From Cytophagaceae bacterium UBA6715 (GTDB lineage Bacteria > Bacteroidota > Bacteroidia > Cytophagales > Spirosomataceae), in NCBI GenBank assembly GCA_002454335.1, contig DKIP01000113.1, positions 1 to 23,290 on the forward strand: a stretch of DNA of 23,290 nucleotides, read 5' to 3'. The notes under the pieces were generated by a model. The model did no database searches. It was not told the origin of the DNA and worked only from the letters and a program-made list of their open reading frames with translations. The translations under genes and the position numbers were made by a program. This document shows, one piece after another, positions 1-6,925 of the stretch (its first letter is position 1; each line of letters begins with the position of its first letter).

Positions 1-1007
1 CCTGTACGACCAATACGGTGTACATAATATTCTTCATCTAACGGGATATCGTAATTGATTACTGCATCCACGTTATCAACGTCCAATCCACGTGCGGCCA
101 CATCTGTCGCAACCAAGATTGTCACATTTCCATTACGAAAACGATTCATTACTTGGGTACGTTGACTTTGACGCAAATCACCATGCAGACCTTCTGCTGC
201 ATAACCACGAGAAACCAATTCTTCTACCACCTCATCCACGCGTTTCTTCTGGTTACAAAAGATCAACATTAATTTTAAGGAATAAAAGTCGATCAAACGC
301 GTTGTAACTTCCATCTTCGCACGTCCTTTTACATCGAAATACAATTGCTCAATGTTGACGTTCGTGATTTCATTTTTTACAACTTTCACCAATTTAGGCT
401 CAGTCAAATAACGACTTGTCAAGGCCATAATAGGCTTAGACATCGTTGCAGAAAATAATACCGTTTGACGCTCATCAGGCATTTCTTGTAGAATACTTTC
501 GATATCCTCACGGAATCCCATATCCAACATCTCATCTGCCTCATCCAATACGATCATGGATGCTTGTTGAAGTTTCAACGCTCGACGCTCAATTAAATCG
601 ATGACACGACCTGGAGTACCCACAACAATGTTTGCACCTGCCTTCAATGACTTAATCTGACGATCGATTGAATCACCACCATAAACAGTCGTCACCCAAA
701 CACCTTTTGTGAACTTAGCCAACTTCTTCATTTCTTCAGAAACTTGAACCGCTAACTCACGTGTAGGACATAAAATAATGGCTTGAACGAATTTCTCGAA
801 CGGAACAATGTGTTCGATCATTGGAATACCAAACGCGGCCGTTTTTCCAGTTCCTGTTTGCGCTTGTCCTATAACATCGCGCCCCTCTAAAACGTAGGGA
901 ATTGCTTCTGATTGAATGGGGGAAGCAAACTCAAAACCCATTTCTTTTACTGCTTCTTGGATACCTTCCGACAAAAGAAGACTATCAAAGCGAATTTTTT
1001 CACTCAT
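1..1007 (-). CDS. DEAD-box ATP-dependent RNA helicase (C-terminus outside window)
   Basis: An RNA helicase that unwinds short RNA duplexes with ATP, of the DeaD/CshA/RhlE type used in ribosome assembly and RNA decay in the cytoplasm. The 335 visible codons hold nearly the whole two-domain core in order: Q motif (FASPIQ, residues 27-32), motif I AQTGTGKT (49-56), PTRELAVQ (81-88), TPGR (131-134), DEAD (155-158), SAT (186-188), ATDVAARG (300-307) and HRIGRT (330-335). The start ATG at 1005-1007 directly precedes the family-typical SEKIRF. The frame stays open to base 1, so the C-terminal tail that would separate DeaD from RhlE or CshA is missing and no symbol is given. It has its own promoter about 130 bp upstream and a long leader able to fold, which suggests control of its own expression. 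The family is certain; the subfamily is not. Confidence 0.96.
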   Translation of the reverse strand, partial: MSEKIRFDSLLLSEGIQEAVKEMGFEFASPIQSEAIPYVLEGRDVIGQAQTGTGKTAAFGIPMIEHIVPFEKFVQAIILCPTRELAVQVSEEMKKLAKFTKGVWVTTVYGGDSIDRQIKSLKAGANIVVGTPGRVIDLIERRALKLQQASMIVLDEADEMLDMGFREDIESILQEMPDERQTVLFSATMSKPIMALTSRYLTEPKLVKVVKNEITNVNIEQLYFDVKGRAKMEVTTRLIDFYSLKLMLIFCNQKKRVDEVVEELVSRGYAAEGLHGDLRQSQRTQVMNRFRNGNVTILVATDVAARGLDVDNVDAVINYDIPLDEEYYVHRIGRT

Positions 1008-1134
1008 GATTGTATGTTTAATTATGATGCCCTAACACATCCGTAATCAAACCTAATAGCCCTTTGTCGTTAATCAAAAGGGATTTACAATCACTTGTAA
1101 TCGATTTATGCGGATGCATTTGTACTAATATGCC
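1008..1134 (-). promoter_or_regulatory. Long, potentially structured 5' leader of the helicase gene
   Basis: This is the transcribed but untranslated stretch between the predicted helicase promoter and its ATG. On the minus strand it can form a hairpin TTACAA/TTGTAA (1085-1100, 4-nt loop), a hairpin CCCTTT/AAAGGG (1060-1082, 11-nt loop), and an outer stem CATCCG/CGGATG (1111-1116 with 1038-1043) that encloses both. No T-run follows, so it is not an ordinary terminator. The fold was found by eye and not energy-scored. Confidence 0.45.
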
Positions 1135-1167
1135 ACAAAAGTACGCATACTTACAACAGAAAGCAAA
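1135..1167 (-). promoter_or_regulatory. Bacteroidota-type promoter for the DEAD-box helicase
   Basis: On the minus strand TTTG (1164-1167) is followed after exactly 20 nt by TACTTTTGT (1135-1143). This matches the Bacteroidota -33/-7 consensus TTTG and TAnnTTTG. The promoter lies just upstream, in transcription order, of the long helicase leader and just after the stop of the preceding minus-strand gene, so the helicase can be expressed independently. Confidence 0.75.
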
Positions 1168-1176
1168 CGAATTGGA

Positions 1177-2400
1177 TTATTTTAATACAGGCTTCTTGGA
1201 AATCAAAAAGATAACAGCCTTATCTTCGGAGGCTTTGACCTCAATACGCGCTGGAGATAACCCCTCTCCTACCAATCGATTTTTGATCACAAATCCACGT
1301 TTCAACGACGTGCGTTCATCTTTACTCGAATTAACCAAAATCTTTAAAGACGCCTCTTTGTAACGATTCATCCCTTCCGCCATACGCTTAAATACGTAGT
1401 CAACAGGCTTATCCAACAAATCGGTTTGTTCATTGAAAACCAACTCATTAGCAGCTAATTCTACAGGTTCTGTTTGAGTCGAATCCGACAAATAATGATG
1501 TAATGCCACAATGACCGAATTTTTAGGCACATCAAATGATGTCCCTTTAGGCCAAATTAAACTTGTTAACGAGTCAGCGCGCAATTTCGTAGAATCCAAA
1601 ACAGCGTGAGTTAAACTATCATTCAACTTGCTTAAACTATCAATCGGGATAATCTCCTCCGTTTCTGCGATCGTTTCTTCCTCCTCGGTAGACCTGAATG
1701 CTGTATACCAAATAACACCTCCACCCAATATCAAAATAATAAGCATGTAGACAAAGGTATTAATCGTCAAATTCTGCAATAATCCACCTTCAGACAAAGG
1801 TTCTTGCTCATCCGAATAGGTCAATAATGCGCCAGTATCTACACGCAAAATATCCGACAACAATAAAATTTCTGAAACCCCTAATTGAATCCTAGTGGGA
1901 CATAACACATAAAATTGTTGCTTCAAGTTCAAGAAATATTCGCCAAAAGCCTTCCAATCTTTCAACGCTTCATATTCTTCTTGCTTTAAGCGATAGCCAT
2001 ATAAGCCAAAAAACACGGTTAAGCCCTTCAAGATTGCAGAACTCTTTGCGCCCATCTCACGGGACAATAACATCGCAATCGCACTTTTTTTGTCGGGAAT
2101 TAAAATACCCATCATGCCCTCGCCATAACGTAGGATAATATCTTCATTATATTTAAGTCCATCAGCAGACAAGAAAGCTTCGATGTCACTAATAGGCGCT
2201 GACTTCTGCAAAATAAAATTATAGAGGGCATTGAAACGAATACGATTACGAACTAGCTTCAACAAACTGCCTAAAATAATGGCTTCCCAAACTGAATAAA
2301 GTTCATCCACTTTTTCAACAGACTCATTGAGGTAAACAGAAAGTCGATTTATAATGACTGACTTTTCTTCTGCACTAATTACGTAAAACGATTGATTCAT
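1177..2400 (-). CDS. Single-pass membrane protein, DUF937-like N-terminus and degenerate OmpA-like C-terminus
   Basis: A 407-residue protein with no confident function. Residues 1-190 are helical, and their spacing of small and hydrophobic residues resembles a diverged DUF937 domain; this is a remote impression. One transmembrane helix lies at about 214-234. An acidic, Ser/Thr/Asp-rich linker (236-320) follows, and a C-terminal domain (320-407) resembles OmpA/MotB peptidoglycan-binding folds (SLKILVNSSKDE, then an R-x-x-x-IKNRLVGEGLSPARI-like helix). The Asp and Arg that hold peptidoglycan in true OmpA domains are not obvious. The start at 2400 (MNQSF) is preferred over an ATG 39 nt upstream because a TAATTTTGC promoter box sits inside that extension, so an extended protein could not come from this promoter. 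The gene diverges from hisB and is followed by the helicase promoter. Envelope location is inferred. Confidence 0.8.
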   Translation of the reverse strand: MNQSFYVISAEEKSVIINRLSVYLNESVEKVDELYSVWEAIILGSLLKLVRNRIRFNALYNFILQKSAPISDIEAFLSADGLKYNEDIILRYGEGMMGILIPDKKSAIAMLLSREMGAKSSAILKGLTVFFGLYGYRLKQEEYEALKDWKAFGEYFLNLKQQFYVLCPTRIQLGVSEILLLSDILRVDTGALLTYSDEQEPLSEGGLLQNLTINTFVYMLIILILGGGVIWYTAFRSTEEEETIAETEEIIPIDSLSKLNDSLTHAVLDSTKLRADSLTSLIWPKGTSFDVPKNSVIVALHHYLSDSTQTEPVELAANELVFNEQTDLLDKPVDYVFKRMAEGMNRYKEASLKILVNSSKDERTSLKRGFVIKNRLVGEGLSPARIEVKASEDKAVIFLISKKPVLK

Positions 2401-2405
2401 AGATT

Positions 2406-2414
2406 GCAAAATTA
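2406..2414 (-). promoter_or_regulatory. -7 promoter box of the DUF937/OmpA-like gene
   Basis: TAATTTTGC on the minus strand is an exact TAnnTTTG match, ending only 5 nt before the ATG at 2400. With the element centred at -7, transcription would begin about 3 nt before the start codon, giving an almost leaderless mRNA. A TTG lies 22 nt upstream (2437-2439), slightly wider than ideal. Confidence 0.65.
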
Positions 2415-2480
2415 CAAGGACTGAACGGATTTCATACAATAAGTATCGGCATATTTTTTAATTATTAACGTGGCATTCAT

Positions 2481-2489
2481 TACCTTTGT
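2481..2489 (+). promoter_or_regulatory. -7 promoter box of hisB
   Basis: TACCTTTGT fits TAnnTTTG exactly and ends 3 nt before the hisB ATG at 2493, so the predicted first transcribed base coincides with or adjoins the start codon. No clear -33 TTG is visible at the usual distance. Confidence 0.55.
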
Positions 2490-2492
2490 TTT

Positions 2493-3605
2493 ATGAAAAA
2501 AGTATTGTTTATTGACCGGGATGGAACGATTATTCATGAACCCGTCACCGACCAACAAGTTGATAGTTACGAGAAATTAGCATTTCTCCCCAACGCCATT
2601 TCTAATTTGAAGAAAATCGCTCAAGAATTGGATTATGAATTGGTGATGGTTACCAACCAAGATGGATTAGGAACTCAATCATTTCCTGAGGATACTTTTT
2701 GGCCTGCACACAATAAAATGCTAGAAATTCTTGCAAGTGAGGGCATCGAATTCGCCGCAATACATATCGACCGTAGTTTCCCAGCAGATAATCTACCGAC
2801 CCGTAAACCGGGCATCGGTATGTTAGCGGAATATTTAAAAGGATCATACGATTTATCAAATTCATTTGTTTTAGGAGACCGTGAAACAGATATACAATTG
2901 GCCCAAAACCTAGGAGCAAAAGGTATTTTCATTGGAGAACAAACGATTTCACCTGAACTAATCGACAGCCTAGCGTTAACCTGCACAGGTTGGGATGAAA
3001 TTTACCGCTTCTTAAAATTACCTGCACGTAAAGTAAGCCACCAACGCAATACACACGAAACCAAAATCCAGATTGAACTTAACCTCGATGGGAGTGGGAA
3101 AGCAGCTAATCAAACAGGATTAGGCTTTTTCGATCACATGTTAGATCAAATTGCCAAACATGCGAATGTAGATTTGGCTGTGACAGTACAAGGTGATTTA
3201 CATATCGACGAGCACCACACAATCGAAGATACGGGTATCGCATTAGGAGAAGCATTCACAATCGCATTAGGCGACAAACGTGGCATTAATCGCTATGGTT
3301 TCTTATTGCCCATGGATGAATGCCTTGCACAAGTTGCCTTGGATTTTTCCGGACGCAACTGGTTGGTATGGGAAGCAAGTTTCAAACGCGAGATGATCGG
3401 CGAAATGCCTACCGAAATGTTCTCTCACTTCTTCAAGTCATTCTCGGATGCTGCAAAATGTAACTTGAACATTCAAGCAAACGGCGAAAATGAGCACCAC
3501 AAAATTGAAGCTATTTTCAAGGCCTTTGCTAAAACAATTCGGATGGCGGTTGAACGCGATATAAAAAATTTAAATTCTTTACCGAGTACCAAAGGATTAC
3601 TCTAA
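2493..3605 (+). CDS. hisB: Bifunctional histidinol-phosphatase / imidazoleglycerol-phosphate dehydratase
   Basis: Catalyses two non-consecutive steps of histidine synthesis: dehydration of imidazole glycerol phosphate, and dephosphorylation of histidinol phosphate. Residues 1-165 form the HAD phosphatase, with nucleophile and acid/base D8/D10 in DRDGT, VTNQDGLG (53-60), Arg-Lys at 104-105 and GDRETD (128-133). Residues 180-370 form the dehydratase, with FFDHMLDQIAKH (212-223), DEHHTIEDTG (239-248) and the second metal motif EHHKIEA (334-340). The length (370) is like the E. coli bifunctional enzyme. The four zinc ligands of the E. coli phosphatase loop (Cys, His, Cys, Cys) are replaced here by Asp93, Ser95, Leu101 and Thr103, while the flanking PAD and RKP are kept. 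No other his gene is adjacent; the gene has its own promoter. The identity is very secure. Confidence 0.97.
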   Translation: MKKVLFIDRDGTIIHEPVTDQQVDSYEKLAFLPNAISNLKKIAQELDYELVMVTNQDGLGTQSFPEDTFWPAHNKMLEILASEGIEFAAIHIDRSFPADNLPTRKPGIGMLAEYLKGSYDLSNSFVLGDRETDIQLAQNLGAKGIFIGEQTISPELIDSLALTCTGWDEIYRFLKLPARKVSHQRNTHETKIQIELNLDGSGKAANQTGLGFFDHMLDQIAKHANVDLAVTVQGDLHIDEHHTIEDTGIALGEAFTIALGDKRGINRYGFLLPMDECLAQVALDFSGRNWLVWEASFKREMIGEMPTEMFSHFFKSFSDAAKCNLNIQANGENEHHKIEAIFKAFAKTIRMAVERDIKNLNSLPSTKGLL

Positions 3606-3614
3606 ACAAATTCT

Positions 3615-3623
3615 TAATTTTGC
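3615..3623 (+). promoter_or_regulatory. -7 promoter box of the 32-residue membrane protein
   Basis: TAATTTTGC, an exact TAnnTTTG match, lies 10 nt after the hisB stop and 17 nt before the microprotein ATG. This predicts a leader of about 15 nt. No good -33 TTG is visible. Confidence 0.6.
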
Positions 3624-3640
3624 ACAAATAATTAAATACT

Positions 3641-3739
3641 ATGGGATATTCAGGAGCAGCATTCTTTATCATTTTGTTCGCAATTTCAATCGTTGTTGGA
3701 GCAAAACTTCAAAAGATCTACAAAGAAAGAGGGAAATAA
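3641..3739 (+). CDS. Single-pass membrane microprotein, 32 residues
   Basis: The frame starts ATG GGA TAT TCA and ends TAA at 3737-3739. The peptide begins MGYSGAAFFIILFAISIVV and ends GAKLQKIYKERGK: a hydrophobic helix (about residues 5-20) followed by a strongly basic tail, so the positive-inside rule predicts a cytoplasmic C-terminus. It has no cleavable signal sequence. The support for a real gene is context: an exact -7 box just upstream and a terminator hairpin starting inside its last codons, which make a compact unit between hisB and radC. I do not recognise the family. It could be a small subunit or regulator of a membrane complex, but nothing in the sequence says which. Confidence 0.72.
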   Translation: MGYSGAAFFIILFAISIVVGAKLQKIYKERGK

Positions 3740-3756
3740 TTCCTCTTTCTTTTTTT
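3722..3756 (+). terminator. Intrinsic terminator after the microprotein
   Basis: A perfect 11-bp stem AAAGAAAGAGG/CCTCTTTCTTT (3722-3732 with 3742-3752) with a 9-nt loop, followed by a T-run. It overlaps the end of the microprotein frame and the stop codon of the convergent radC gene. Confidence 0.8.
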
Positions 3757-4444
3757 ATAACCAACCCTCATCAGCAAAACTTACATAAGTACTCGCACTG
3801 ATGATGAGATGGTCCGCAACGAGCATATCCACACTCTTTGCAGCAACAATCATTTTATTAGTCAATTGTTTATCTGCTTCACTTGGCTGCAAATGCCCAG
3901 AAGGATGATTATGAGCTAAGATTAAGCTACTGGCTTGTAAATGAATCGCAGACTTCAGTATTAGTTTAATATCCACAACCGTTCCGGCTATTCCTCCCCG
4001 ACTGATACATTCTTTTTTTATCATCCGTGCCGCACGATTAAGGTATATAACCCAAAACTCTTCATGAACTAAATCTGCTAAATGGGATTTAAGCAAATCA
4101 TACGCATCAGCGGATTGTCGAACACGATCAACAGTCTGTGAAGCGGCATAATCCATTCTTCGTCGTCCTAATTCCATAGCAGCAACTAATAATGCCGCCT
4201 TTGCGGAACCAATCCCTTTAATTTTACAAAATTCAGGGATACCCCAACGGCCGAGAATTGATAAATCACCTTCAACTTGCCGCAACATTTCCCGAGCAAC
4301 ATCCAAGGCAGAATGATCTCGAATTCCTGAACCAATCAAAATGGCAAATATTTCTTCCAATCGAAGCATTTCGCGTCCTTTCGAAAATAATATCTCCCGA
4401 GGCTGGTCTGATTCCAATAAATCTTGAATTTTCTGATAGGTCAT
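3755..4444 (-). CDS. radC: RadC-family JAB/MPN domain protein
   Basis: A member of the widespread RadC family, historically called a DNA repair protein although the biochemical role is unsettled. The N-terminal part (residues 1-100) is the UPF0758 region with a helix-hairpin-helix-like segment (IKGIGSAKAALLVAAMELG, 75-93). The C-terminal part (about 105-229) is a JAB/MPN metalloprotease-like domain with the complete JAMM set: Glu128 in HEEFWV, His178-x-His180, Ser182 and Asp191. The length of 229 residues is normal. It lies 73 nt downstream of rpsT on the same strand, separated from it by an rpsT terminator, so it probably has its own start site; no exact promoter box is visible (TACATTCGT just before the ATG has one mismatch). 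No mobile element is nearby, so this looks like the housekeeping copy. Confidence 0.95.
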   Translation of the reverse strand: MTYQKIQDLLESDQPREILFSKGREMLRLEEIFAILIGSGIRDHSALDVAREMLRQVEGDLSILGRWGIPEFCKIKGIGSAKAALLVAAMELGRRRMDYAASQTVDRVRQSADAYDLLKSHLADLVHEEFWVIYLNRAARMIKKECISRGGIAGTVVDIKLILKSAIHLQASSLILAHNHPSGHLQPSEADKQLTNKMIVAAKSVDMLVADHLIISASTYVSFADEGWL

Positions 4445-4467
4445 GTACGAATGTACTGCCTATAAAC

Positions 4468-4494
4468 AAGAAAACCCCGCACGAAGCGAGGTTT
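4468..4494 (-). terminator. Terminator of rpsT
   Basis: On the minus strand, downstream of the rpsT stop, a 9-bp stem AAACCTCGC/GCGGGGTTT (one G-T pair, 5-nt loop TTCGT) is followed by TTCTTG. This is a GC-rich stem with a short T-tail, between rpsT and radC. Confidence 0.75.
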
Positions 4495-4517
4495 ATCAAG
4501 TACCTGATAATAAGGAA

Positions 4518-4775
4518 TTAAGCTGCGATTTTGTTCGCCAACTTCGCTAATTTAGATTTTTGATTAGCTGCCTTATTTTTATGAATGATGTTTTTCTTTG
4601 CTAATTTATCCAACGCAGAAGACACTTGCTTGAACAAGTCAGAAACGATTGCCTTGTCCGTAGTCAATCTCAATTTCTTGATTAACGTACGTGTAGACTT
4701 GTGTTGGTAACGATTGCGCAAACGCTTTGATTCATTTGCCCGAATACGCTTTAGTGCTGATTTATGATTTGCCAT
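4518..4775 (-). CDS. rpsT: Small ribosomal subunit protein bS20
   Basis: An 85-residue 16S rRNA-binding protein that acts early in 30S assembly. It begins MANHKSALKRIR and continues with the Lys/Arg-rich helical bundle typical of bS20 (RLRNRYQHKSTRTLIKK; ALDKLAKKNIIHKNKAANQK). The start at 4775 is chosen because MANHKSA is the conserved N-terminus. A longer frame opens 39 nt upstream, but its first codons overlap the promoter's TACTTTTGC box and are not translated from this promoter. The gene is monocistronic: a strong promoter upstream and a terminator between it and radC. There is no Shine-Dalgarno sequence before the ATG, only an A/T-rich leader. Confidence 0.97.
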   Translation of the reverse strand: MANHKSALKRIRANESKRLRNRYQHKSTRTLIKKLRLTTDKAIVSDLFKQVSSALDKLAKKNIIHKNKAANQKSKLAKLANKIAA

Positions 4776-4810
4776 CTTTAAAAAAATTCTCTTATCTGTA
4801 AAATTGAATT

Positions 4811-4842
4811 GCAAAAGTAAACAAAAGGATTAGAATTAACAA
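4811..4842 (-). promoter_or_regulatory. Promoter of rpsT
   Basis: On the minus strand TTG (4840-4842), 20 nt, then TACTTTTGC (4811-4819) is a full match to the Bacteroidota -33/-7 consensus. The predicted leader is about 33 nt. The divergent phospholipase-like gene begins only about 20 bp behind the -33 box. Confidence 0.8.
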
Positions 4843-4862
4843 TACAACCACTAAAAAAATAC

Positions 4863-5723
4863 ATGATGAAATATTTGATTCTAACATTACTCCTGAGTAA
4901 AAATCTCTCAATCAAGTCGACATGGGGCTTCTATGCCCATAAAAAAATCAATAAACTGGCTATATTTACGTTACCAACTCCCCTTATTAGACTATATAAG
5001 AGGCACATCAATGAATTATCAAACTTTGCAGTTTTACCCGACCAGCGACGGCACAGCCTTGATGTAGAGGCCGCAAGGCATTATATCGACTTAGACAAAT
5101 ACCCTATTAAAAATATTCAATACTTGACTTGGGATGAAGCCATCTTAAGATACACAGAAGATACACTTCAAAAACATGGCATCGTACCTTGGAATATTCA
5201 GACTTATTACCGCCAACTGAAATATGCTTTTTTAGCAAGAGACACGATTCGAATTATCAAAATATCAGGTGAATTAGGACATTATGTGGCAGATGCCCAC
5301 GTTCCGCTGCATACAACGTCCAACTATGATGGCCAACAAACAAACCAAGTGGGCATTCATAGCTTTTGGGAATCCCAAATACCTGAACTACTCCAAGATA
5401 AACTAGATGATTGGATAGGTCCCGCTGAATATATACCTAATCTCCTGACAAGCTCATGGGATTGGGTGATTGAATCACATAACATGCTATCGGATTTATT
5501 TAAAGGAGAAAAAATCATAAACACGCGAGTTCCCAATTCCGATAAATACAAGCACAGTCAAAAAGGCAAGAGTTTAGAAAAGATGTACTCAGAACATTAC
5601 ATAAAGGCATACCACAAACAACTTGATAATCAGGTAGAAAAACGCTACATAGCATCGATCAAACACATCGGAAGCATATGGTATTCTGCATGGCTTGAAG
5701 CGGGAGAGCCTGATTTCAAATAA
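4863..5723 (+). CDS. Zinc-dependent phospholipase C / S1-P1 nuclease-fold protein, probably exported
   Basis: A 286-residue member of the trinuclear-zinc phosphoesterase fold. All the usual ligands can be lined up: Trp21 (mature N-terminal Trp), His26, Asp60, His73, His140, Asp144, His150, His166 and Glu170. In P1/S1 nucleases the last ligand is Asp; in Bacillus cereus phospholipase C it is Glu, so Glu170 favours the phospholipase C-like branch. The N-terminus has a short hydrophobic stretch (YLILTLLL) that could be a signal peptide cleaved before Trp21, though two lysines between it and Trp21 make it atypical. The fold requires a free Trp N-terminus, which supports cleavage. ATGs at 4863 and 4866 are both possible. 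It is divergent from rpsT and immediately followed by the methyltransferase gene, whose promoter overlaps this stop. The substrate is unknown. Confidence 0.85.
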   Translation: MMKYLILTLLLSKNLSIKSTWGFYAHKKINKLAIFTLPTPLIRLYKRHINELSNFAVLPDQRRHSLDVEAARHYIDLDKYPIKNIQYLTWDEAILRYTEDTLQKHGIVPWNIQTYYRQLKYAFLARDTIRIIKISGELGHYVADAHVPLHTTSNYDGQQTNQVGIHSFWESQIPELLQDKLDDWIGPAEYIPNLLTSSWDWVIESHNMLSDLFKGEKIINTRVPNSDKYKHSQKGKSLEKMYSEHYIKAYHKQLDNQVEKRYIASIKHIGSIWYSAWLEAGEPDFK

Positions 5724-5729
5724 ATTTGT
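5721..5729 (+). promoter_or_regulatory. -7 promoter box of the rRNA methyltransferase gene
   Basis: TAAATTTGT (exact TAnnTTTG) begins on the stop codon of the upstream gene and ends 13 nt before the ATG at 5743. The nearest TTG is 23 nt upstream, wider than ideal. Confidence 0.5.
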
Positions 5730-5742
5730 GCAATTTTGTAAT

Positions 5743-6924
5743 ATGAATGCATCGAAATTTGTCCAATTAAAGCACGGGAAAGACGCCCCGGTTAAACGAT
5801 TTCACCCTTGGGTATTCTCAGGAGCGATTGTAAAACAAAGCCCAAACTTACAAGATGGGGACTGGGTAAATGTTTATAGCAGTCGGGAAGAATTCCTAGG
5901 CACTGGACATTTTCACCATGGAAGTATCGCAGTTAAAATACTATCTTTTCAAGTAATCGAATCTAAAACCACTTTTTGGGAAAACCGCATTCAAAATGCA
6001 TGGGAATTGCGTAGTTTATTACCCTTGAAGGACACAAATGCTTTTCGTTTAATTCATGGCGAAGGAGACGGATGCCCAGGTCTTATCATGGATTTATACA
6101 AGGACGTTCTCGTATTCCAGGCTCACACCATTGGAATGCACCGTGACCGAGCTGAAATCGTTGAAGCCGTTAAACACGTATTAGGTAAAAAAATCAAAGC
6201 AATTTACGACAAGAGTAAAGAAACTTTACCAACCGAATATGCACAAACCTGCACGAACGCATTTGTATTTGGCGAAGTGAAGGTTCCTTATACGGTGAAA
6301 GAAAATGGGATTTCCTTTTCGATCAACTGGATTACGGGTCAGAAAACAGGGTTCTTTATTGATCAAAGAGAAAACAGAGCCTTATTAGCGCAATATGCAC
6401 AAGGCAAATCAGTTTTAAACACATTCTGCTACTCTGGCGGATTCTCGCTCTATGCCTTAAAAGCCGGTGCTGCTTCAGTCATTTCCCTAGATGCTTCAGC
6501 GAAAGCTATCGACTTAGTTAATACGAATATTGAATTGAATAAGATGCAAGCACTCAATCATCAGGCGATTGTAGGCGAAACTCTCCCCTATTTGAAGGCT
6601 AACGAGGACGAATTTGACATCATTGTTTTAGATCCGCCTGCATTTGCCAAATCGATGAACGCAAAACACAAAGCATTACAAGGCTATCAAAAAATCAACG
6701 AATTGGCTTTACGCAAAATCAAGAAAAACGGACTTCTTTTTACCTATTCTTGTTCGCAAGTCATTACCAGAGACCTATTCTACAATATGCTAGTAGCTGC
6801 GGGAATAGCCGTAGGGCGTGAAATTCAAGTCATTCACCAAATGACACAATCACCCGATCATCCCATCAATCTATTCCACCCAGAAAGCAATTATTTGAAA
6901 GGGTTTGTATTAAAGGTTTTATAA
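5743..6924 (+). CDS. rlmI: Class I SAM-dependent 23S rRNA (cytosine-5) methyltransferase, RlmI type
   Basis: A 393-residue enzyme of the RlmI family, which makes m5C in 23S rRNA (C1962 in E. coli) using S-adenosylmethionine. Residues 1-78 form a PUA-like RNA-binding domain (HPWVFSGAI; GHFHHGSIAVKIL). A linker contains HGEGDGCPGLIMDLY (105-119). The Rossmann methyltransferase follows, with TGQKTGFFIDQRENR (198-212), the SAM-binding FCYSGGFSLYALKAGA (228-243), LDPPAFAKS (296-304) and the catalytic-type cysteine in TYSCSQ (Cys337). The start at 5743 (MNASKFVQL) is chosen over a frame opening 48 nt earlier because that extension overlaps the upstream gene and the promoter. A strong bidirectional terminator separates it from convergent lepB. 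The family is certain; the exact target base is inferred. Confidence 0.93.
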   Translation: MNASKFVQLKHGKDAPVKRFHPWVFSGAIVKQSPNLQDGDWVNVYSSREEFLGTGHFHHGSIAVKILSFQVIESKTTFWENRIQNAWELRSLLPLKDTNAFRLIHGEGDGCPGLIMDLYKDVLVFQAHTIGMHRDRAEIVEAVKHVLGKKIKAIYDKSKETLPTEYAQTCTNAFVFGEVKVPYTVKENGISFSINWITGQKTGFFIDQRENRALLAQYAQGKSVLNTFCYSGGFSLYALKAGAASVISLDASAKAIDLVNTNIELNKMQALNHQAIVGETLPYLKANEDEFDIIVLDPPAFAKSMNAKHKALQGYQKINELALRKIKKNGLLFTYSCSQVITRDLFYNMLVAAGIAVGREIQVIHQMTQSPDHPINLFHPESNYLKGFVLKVL

Positions 6925-6925
6925 C

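Noticed and set aside
1060..1082. CCCTTT/AAAGGG hairpin as terminator of the DUF937/OmpA-like gene
   Set aside because: No T-run follows on the minus strand, and it lies downstream of the helicase promoter, so it belongs to the helicase leader.
1064..1363. A 99-codon open frame on the plus strand
   Set aside because: It overlaps the helicase leader and promoter and the end of the DUF937/OmpA-like gene in antisense, and its product resembles no protein.
2401..2439. Longer N-terminus for the DUF937/OmpA-like protein from an ATG at 2439
   Set aside because: The promoter -7 box lies inside this extension, so the extra 13 codons would not be in the transcript.
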